In this document: positions 56,588-64,000 of the stretch, piece after piece
Position numbering within the stretch: position 1 is the first letter of the stretch
Layout of the letters: each line of letters opens with the position of its first letter
Notes under the pieces: model-generated
The model's input: the letters and a program-made list of their open reading frames with translations, nothing else
Databases searched by the model: none
Told to the model about the DNA's origin: nothing
Program-made: the position numbers and the translations under genes
Assembly (NCBI GenBank): GCA_002897995.1
Contig: BDTT01000012.1
Coordinates: forward strand, 1-64,000
Direction: 5' to 3'
DNA: 64,000 bases
Source: a bacterium BMS3Bbin10
GTDB taxonomy: Bacteria; Pseudomonadota; Alphaproteobacteria; Rhizobiales; Methyloligellaceae

Positions 56588-58237
56588 ATGACCATTAATC
56601 TCAAAGTACCTGACATGACCGAACTCAAGCCGCGCATCACCGTGTTCGGCGTTGGCGGCGCCGGCGGCAATGCCGTAAACAACATGATCCAGTCTGGCCT
56701 TGAAGGTGTCCAGTTCGTGGTCGCGAACACCGATGCCCAGGCGCTGGCCATGTCCAGCGCCGAGCGGCGCATCCAGATGGGCGCGCATATTACCGAAGGT
56801 CTGGGCGCCGGGTCCAAGCCGGATGTCGGCAGCGCCGCGGCGGAAGAAGCCATCGCCGACATCAAGGCGCAGCTCTCCGGATCGCATATGGCATTCATAA
56901 CCGCGGGCATGGGCGGCGGCACGGGCACCGGCGCCGCTCCCGTCATTGCCAAGGCCTCGTCGGAAGAAGGCATCCTGACGGTCGGCGTTGTCACCAAGCC
57001 GTTCCAGTTCGAAGGCAAGCACCGGATGGAGACGGCCATAACGGGCCTTGCCGAACTTGAAAAATATGTCGATACGCTGATCGTCATTCCGAACCAGAAT
57101 CTTTTCCGGGTCGCAACGGAAAAGACGACATTCGCCGACGCTTTTGCAATGGCGGACCAGGTGCTGCATTCGGGCGTCGCGTGCATTACCGACCTGATGG
57201 TCAAGGAAGGGCTTATCAATCTCGACTTCGCCGACGTGAAAGCGGTCATGGCCGGCATGGGCAAGGCAATGATGGGCACGGGCGAGGCATCGGGCGAGCA
57301 ACGCGCCAACGAGGCGGCGGAATCGGCCATTTCCAATCCGCTGCTGGACGATGTTTCCATGCGCGGCGCTACCGGCCTGCTGATTTCCATCACCGGCGGC
57401 AACGATCTGACGCTTTACGAAGTCGACGAGGCGGCAAGCCGGATTCGCGAGGAAGTGGATAGCGGCGCCAATATCATTCTCGGCGCCACCTTTGACCAGA
57501 GCCTCGACGGCAAAATCCGCGTGTCCGTGGTTGCGACCGGTCTGGAAGCGCAGCCCGGCGAGAAAACACAGGAAGAAACCGTAAAGCGGCCCGAGGTGGC
57601 CAAGCCGGAAGCCAGCGAGACAATCGCCAAACTGACCGAGCGCATTGCGGGCCTGCAGCCGCTCGCCGATGCGCCGGCGCGAGCGGACAAACCGGCGGGC
57701 GGAACCAAGAAAGCCGCCGATCCGGTCTGGAAGAGCGGTGAGGACGTCACGATTGAGAAACGCGTGCCCAGGGCCCCGGCCAGGCAGGCGGGCCCGCAAA
57801 CCCCGGAAGACAAGCAGGCCTCTTTCATACCGCAGCCGCCCGCCGTCGCCAGGAAAGCGCCGCGGCGCATGCCCAAAGCGGAGGATTTCCCGCCCCATGC
57901 CCAGAAGGCATTGAAAGAGCAGGAGGGTAACCAGGACAAAGCGGGTCTTGAGGCGCAAAAGACGAAGGTCGGCTTTTTCGAACGTCTGACCGGCCGCCGC
58001 GGCGCCAAGGCTTCAGAACCTGAGATTGTCCGGGACAATGAGCCGAGTCTGGGAGCGCCCGAAGACATGGCGGCCGGAAAACCGGCAGGACGGCACAAGG
58101 CGGCGGCGCCGACGCCTTCAAAGTCGCGTTTAGGCCGGGCCGCCGGTACGCCCAAACCATCGAGTGGCCAGGTGGCCATGCAGGAAGAAAATGGAGATTT
58201 GGAGATTCCGGCATTCCTGAAGCGCCAGGCGAATTAG
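56588..58237 (+). CDS. ftsZ: Cell division GTPase FtsZ
   Basis: 549 residues. Start at [31 protein letters not shown] near 21, tubulin signature [13 protein letters not shown] near 105, catalytic loop [20 protein letters not shown] near 210. Globular part ends near 320, then a long (about 215 residue) proline/alanine/charged linker, and conserved C-terminal peptide [12 protein letters not shown] that binds FtsA. The long linker is typical of alphaproteobacteria. Confidence 0.97.
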   Translation: MTINLKVPDMTELKPRITVFGVGGAGGNAVNNMIQSGLEGVQFVVANTDAQALAMSSAERRIQMGAHITEGLGAGSKPDVGSAAAEEAIADIKAQLSGSHMAFITAGMGGGTGTGAAPVIAKASSEEGILTVGVVTKPFQFEGKHRMETAITGLAELEKYVDTLIVIPNQNLFRVATEKTTFADAFAMADQVLHSGVACITDLMVKEGLINLDFADVKAVMAGMGKAMMGTGEASGEQRANEAAESAISNPLLDDVSMRGATGLLISITGGNDLTLYEVDEAASRIREEVDSGANIILGATFDQSLDGKIRVSVVATGLEAQPGEKTQEETVKRPEVAKPEASETIAKLTERIAGLQPLADAPARADKPAGGTKKAADPVWKSGEDVTIEKRVPRAPARQAGPQTPEDKQASFIPQPPAVARKAPRRMPKAEDFPPHAQKALKEQEGNQDKAGLEAQKTKVGFFERLTGRRGAKASEPEIVRDNEPSLGAPEDMAAGKPAGRHKAAAPTPSKSRLGRAAGTPKPSSGQVAMQEENGDLEIPAFLKRQAN

Positions 58238-58281
58238 GGAGCAGGGAAGTTATCAAGGTTGGCCGGGAGGGATGCCGGGCT

Positions 58282-58311
58282 GGAAAATTGGCTGAACTGT
58301 GCCGATTTTCC
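58282..58311 (+). terminator. Stem-loop after ftsZ
   Basis: GGAAAATTGGC (58282-58292) pairs with GCCGATTTTCC (58301-58311), one G-T wobble, 8-nt loop. No U-run. May stabilise or partly terminate the ftsZ transcript. The remaining spacer to 58568 has no supportable gene and probably holds the lpxC promoter. Confidence 0.45.
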
Positions 58312-58568
58312 GGCGGATGGCGAACCAGGAGGGTATTGTAACAGATTGAAAGTAACCGTGATTTGGCGGGGCATAGAATCGCACGTTATTGTTCCTGCGT
58401 GTTGTCTGGGGCACCAACGGGTTACGCGATGCTCTGCAAATAAGGTCTGAATGCATCAGGCTCGCAGTCAAGTTAGTCGTAGTTTCCAGTGCCGGGGGCG
58501 GCGGAGTCCAGATTGGGGGGGCCAGACCTTTTGTCATGGCCCGAGTTTTTGGGAACGGCACGTCGATT

Positions 58569-59519
58569 ATGAAACACTTGGCTGGAGCACGGCAAACCAC
58601 CCTTGCAAGTGAAATTGCACTGAATGGTATTGGGGTCCATACGGGCGCTCCGGTTTCCATCCATCTCTCCCCCGCTGACATCAATACCGGAATTTGCTTT
58701 GTATTGCCTGATGGCGACGACGGTGAGATTGAACTCCCGGCGTCAAGCGACGCAATCTCGAATGTGACCTTGTGCACTGTGCTGAGCGACGGAAACGGCG
58801 CGAGCGTGGCGACGGTCGAACATCTTCTGGCCGCCGTGCGTGCGCTTGGGGTCGACAATATCCGCATTGAAATCGACAGCGGTGAAGTGCCGATCATGGA
58901 TGGCAGTTCGGTGCAATTCGTGGATGCTCTCGACGAGGCCGGCATTCGCGAGCAGGGTGCGCCCCGGCGCTTTATCAAGGTGCTCAAGCCGGTCCGGATT
59001 GAAGATGGCCGGGCTTGGGCCGAATTATCTCCGCATGATGGTTTCCGCATCGATATCGGCATTGAATTCGATACGCCGCTTATCGGGAATCAGCGCATCC
59101 GTCTCGAGATCACTCCCGATACGTTCCGCGATGAGTTGGCCCGGGCCCGCACCTTCGGCTTCATGAAGGATGTCGAGCGCCTTTGGGCGACCGGCCTGGC
59201 GCTGGGTGCGTCACTGGAAAATACGGTCGCAATCGGCGAGGATCGCGTTATCAATCCTGAAGGATTGCGGTTTGCGGATGAATTTGTCCGTCACAAGGCC
59301 CTGGACGCGGTTGGCGATCTTGCGCTCGCCGGAGCGCCAATTCTGGGGGCGTACCGGTCACAGCGCGGCGGGCACCGTCTGAACGCCATGGTGCTCAAGG
59401 CGCTGCTGGCGGACAGGCATGCGTGGACCTTCGTTGAAGCGCCCTGGCGTAGGGAAGCTCTGCACGCGGAAGCTGGTTTTGGCGCCGTTGCAGCGAATTT
59501 CGCTGCCGATCGAAGCTAG
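58569..59519 (+). CDS. lpxC: UDP-3-O-acyl-N-acetylglucosamine deacetylase
   Basis: 316 residues from MKHLAGARQTTLASEIALNG (MARVFG at 58536 is an alternative). GVHTGAPVSIHLSPADINTG, zinc histidine in ATVEHLLAAVRALGVDN near 80, IMDGSSVQFVDAL, RTFGFMKDVE and zinc ligands in HKALDAVGDLAL near 240; the catalytic histidine in GGHRLNAMVLKAL. Committed step of lipid A synthesis. Its TAG stop is the first bases of the 295-bp repeat element that follows. Confidence 0.94.
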   Translation: MKHLAGARQTTLASEIALNGIGVHTGAPVSIHLSPADINTGICFVLPDGDDGEIELPASSDAISNVTLCTVLSDGNGASVATVEHLLAAVRALGVDNIRIEIDSGEVPIMDGSSVQFVDALDEAGIREQGAPRRFIKVLKPVRIEDGRAWAELSPHDGFRIDIGIEFDTPLIGNQRIRLEITPDTFRDELARARTFGFMKDVERLWATGLALGASLENTVAIGEDRVINPEGLRFADEFVRHKALDAVGDLALAGAPILGAYRSQRGGHRLNAMVLKALLADRHAWTFVEAPWRREALHAEAGFGAVAANFAADRS

Positions 59520-59811
59520 AGCAACTTCCGGCCATACGGAATCGTTTGACCGGTTTTTCGCGTTTGCTGGCAAGGCGCGGTTCGCGCCGTGGTCTGGCCG
59601 ACCGCAAGCGGACCGCAACGCAGTCCGGCGGGCGCGAAAAACCGGCCTGTCGTGTCGAAGACGCGCCTCCGGCACGGGTGGTGGGCCAAATCCGCCCATC
59701 CGCGGCGTTGCGTCGCTTGCCCAACCAACCAGGTTGCGCTGCGCACCGCGCCTGGCGGAGTGAGCGGATTGGACTCCATCAAACGGTTCCGTATGGCCGG
59801 AAGTTGCTCTA
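59517..59811. mobile_element. MITE-like element, 295 bp, 32-bp terminal inverted repeats
   Basis: TAGAGCAACTTCCGGCCATA followed by CGGAATCGTTTGA at the left end is inverted at the right end (TCAAACGGTTCCGTATGGCC followed by GGAAGTTGCTCTA) with one mismatch. TA at both outer ends could be a TA target duplication, as in IS630/mariner-type elements. A second nested pair, CCGGTTTTTCGCG (59551) and CGCGAAAAACCGG (59633), lies inside. No transposase, so it would depend on one elsewhere. Confidence 0.7.
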
Positions 59812-60101
59812 ATTCCGGAGCGACGCGGAAATTCATCGATTTCAGGGTCTGATTTCTCTGCGGCGGGGTTAACTCTGGCTGTTGGTTGTCTATTGCCGTT
59901 GCGGCTCAAAATCACCACAATCGCCGTGCTCCAATGCTGGCGTCTTGCCGGCGACTTCGCTACAAGGGCAGGCCATCACCGGCGGGGTGCGCCGCGTGCC
60001 TGGCTTCGGGCACCACTTGGAGTATTTCGGGCGCCACTTGGAGTACAAAGTGGCTTGGAGTACAAAGTGGCAAAGGCGGTTCCGCCGCAGGGTTTCATTG
60101 G
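59812..60101. other. Spacer with short direct and inverted repeats before bamD
   Basis: CTTGGAGTACAAAGTGGC occurs twice in a row near 60035-60071, and CACTTGGAGTA a further time at 60012; CCACTT and AAGTGG allow pairing. No gene supported; it should carry the bamD promoter. Confidence 0.45.
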
Positions 60102-60950
60102 ATGAGAGCGGTGATTGAACGTTTGCCCCACAGATTTCCACTCATTGTCATGCTCTTGTTCGCCGCTGTTCTGAGTGGCTGCGCCTCACGCGGTGACAAG
60201 TCCGATATCGGCAGCGGGGATCCGCCGGAAGTCATTTACGCTGAAGCCGACAAGCTCATGGACAAGAGCAGGTTCATTGATGCCGCCAAGAAATTCGAGG
60301 AAGTTGACCGCGATCATCCCTATTCGCCTTACGCTCGCCGGGCCATCGCCATGTCCGCATTCTCCTATTACAAGGCCGGCATGTATTCTGAAGCGATCCA
60401 GGCGGCCAAGCGCTACACGACCCTGCATCCCGGCACAAAGGAATCGGCGCTCGCGCAAAATATTATAGCCATGTCCTATTATGACCGGATCACCGATCCC
60501 TCACGCGACCAGGGCCGGACCAGGGAGGCGTTGAAGGAGCTGCAGACCCTTGTGCGCCGTTATCCGAACAGCATCTATGCCGTCAAGGCGCGCAACCGCA
60601 TCAAGATAACCACGGACATGCTGGCGGCTGCGGAAATGAAAGTGGGCCGCTATTATCTGACCCAGAAAACTTATCTGGCCGCCATCAACCGTTACCGTAC
60701 CGTCATCACGAAGTATCAGACGACCGCGCAGGTTGAAGAAGCCTTGATGCGTGTCGCGGAAGCCTATATGGCGCTAGGTATAAAGGCAGAGGCACAGACG
60801 GCCACGGCCGTTCTTGGACACAACTTCCCGGAAAGCAAGTGGTATCAGTACGCATACAAGCTTCTGAAAACCGATGGTCTGGAGCCGCGGGAAAGCAAGA
60901 CTTCATGGATCAGCCGTGCCTGGCGCAACGTGAAACCGGGCTCCGGGTAA
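60102..60950 (+). CDS. bamD: Outer-membrane assembly lipoprotein BamD
   Basis: 282 residues. Signal peptide to AAVLSGC (lipobox, cysteine about 27). Tetratricopeptide pairs from about 40 to 230: IYAEADKLMDKSRFIDAAKK, HPYSPYARRAIAMSAFSYYK, YPNSIYAVKARNRI, KVGRYYLTQKTYLAAINRY. BamD binds BamA and substrate barrels. Formerly comL. Start MRAVIERLPHR at 60102; the upstream in-frame extension is repeat DNA. Confidence 0.93.
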   Translation: MRAVIERLPHRFPLIVMLLFAAVLSGCASRGDKSDIGSGDPPEVIYAEADKLMDKSRFIDAAKKFEEVDRDHPYSPYARRAIAMSAFSYYKAGMYSEAIQAAKRYTTLHPGTKESALAQNIIAMSYYDRITDPSRDQGRTREALKELQTLVRRYPNSIYAVKARNRIKITTDMLAAAEMKVGRYYLTQKTYLAAINRYRTVITKYQTTAQVEEALMRVAEAYMALGIKAEAQTATAVLGHNFPESKWYQYAYKLLKTDGLEPRESKTSWISRAWRNVKPGSG

Positions 60951-61041
60951 GCACATTTTCGTTCTGGCCGGGCCGCACGCTCCGCCAGGCGGGGATTTCG
61001 ATCGAGACGAAAAATACTCCAGCATGTTTTAAGAGGGCGAA

Positions 61042-64000
<2,959 letters not shown>

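Noticed and set aside
55014-57958. Long minus-strand ORFs antisense to ftsA and ftsZ
   Set aside because: Overlap conserved essential genes and lack start signals or recognisable products.

Overview
This 64 kb window is a stretch of chromosome from a GC-rich alphaproteobacterium. The evidence is a complete division and cell-wall (dcw) cluster running mraZ, rsmH, ftsL, ftsI, murE, murF, mraY, murD, ftsW, murG, murC, murB, ddl, ftsQ, ftsA, ftsZ, then lpxC, bamD, recN and ligA. Further support comes from ELM1/GtrOC1, DUF2927 and SIMPL-domain genes, a split B12-dependent methionine synthase, a class A RNase P RNA, and intergenic repeats of kinds common in this class. The exact order cannot be settled from sequence alone.

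Layout. Positions 1-1330 are an AT-rich foreign remnant: the 5' end of an IS5-type transposase beside a decapitated P-loop ATPase. Positions 1.3-2.45 kb hold no gene, only dispersed repeats. From 2.4 to 6.5 kb lie an RraA-family aldolase, a SIMPL protein, a CAU tRNA, a class V aminotransferase and an ELM1-type glycosyltransferase. Positions 6.5-8.5 kb hold ettA and a 31-codon cysteine-rich ORF on the opposite strand with its own terminator. Positions 8.7-16.9 kb form a methionine-cycle operon: an ArsR-methyltransferase fusion regulator (SamR-like) behind a palindromic operator, metF, metH in two pieces, and two tandem class V aminotransferases. Positions 17-20.4 kb carry a DUF2927 lipoprotein, a 27-residue membrane peptide, an AcuI-type reductase and a sterol desaturase-like protein.

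Positions 20.5-28.4 kb, all on the minus strand, look like a catabolic set: methyltransferase, metallo-beta-lactamase-fold hydrolase, FAH-family hydrolase, a 1246-residue fused 5-oxoprolinase/hydantoinase interrupted in frame by two repeat elements, and a DMT exporter. Positions 28.5-34.3 kb carry a TerB/DnaJ protein, a peptidoglycan amidase, a NimA-like flavoprotein divergent from a MocR/PdxR regulator, two unknown genes and rnpB. Positions 34.5-38.9 kb are an oxidative-stress pair (katG and oxyR, divergent) and a lipoprotein alpha/beta hydrolase.

Positions 39.2-64 kb are the dcw cluster. It begins at a promoter overlapped by four exactly 10-bp-spaced MraZ-type boxes. It makes lipid II (MurE, MurF, MurD, MurC, MurB, MraY, MurG, Ddl), polymerises and crosslinks it at the septum (FtsW, FtsI) and builds the divisome (FtsL, FtsQ, FtsA, FtsZ). 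It continues into lipid A synthesis (LpxC), outer-membrane protein assembly (BamD) and DNA repair (RecN, LigA; LigA is cut by the window end).

The least expected signals are three very short ORFs with good ribosome binding sites (6591-6686, 17997-18080, 27298-27387, all minus strand), palindromic repeats inserted in frame into the oxoprolinase gene, a 295-bp MITE-like element supplying the stop codon of lpxC, and a dispersed repeat that supplies the end of murB and the likely ribosome binding site of oxyR.
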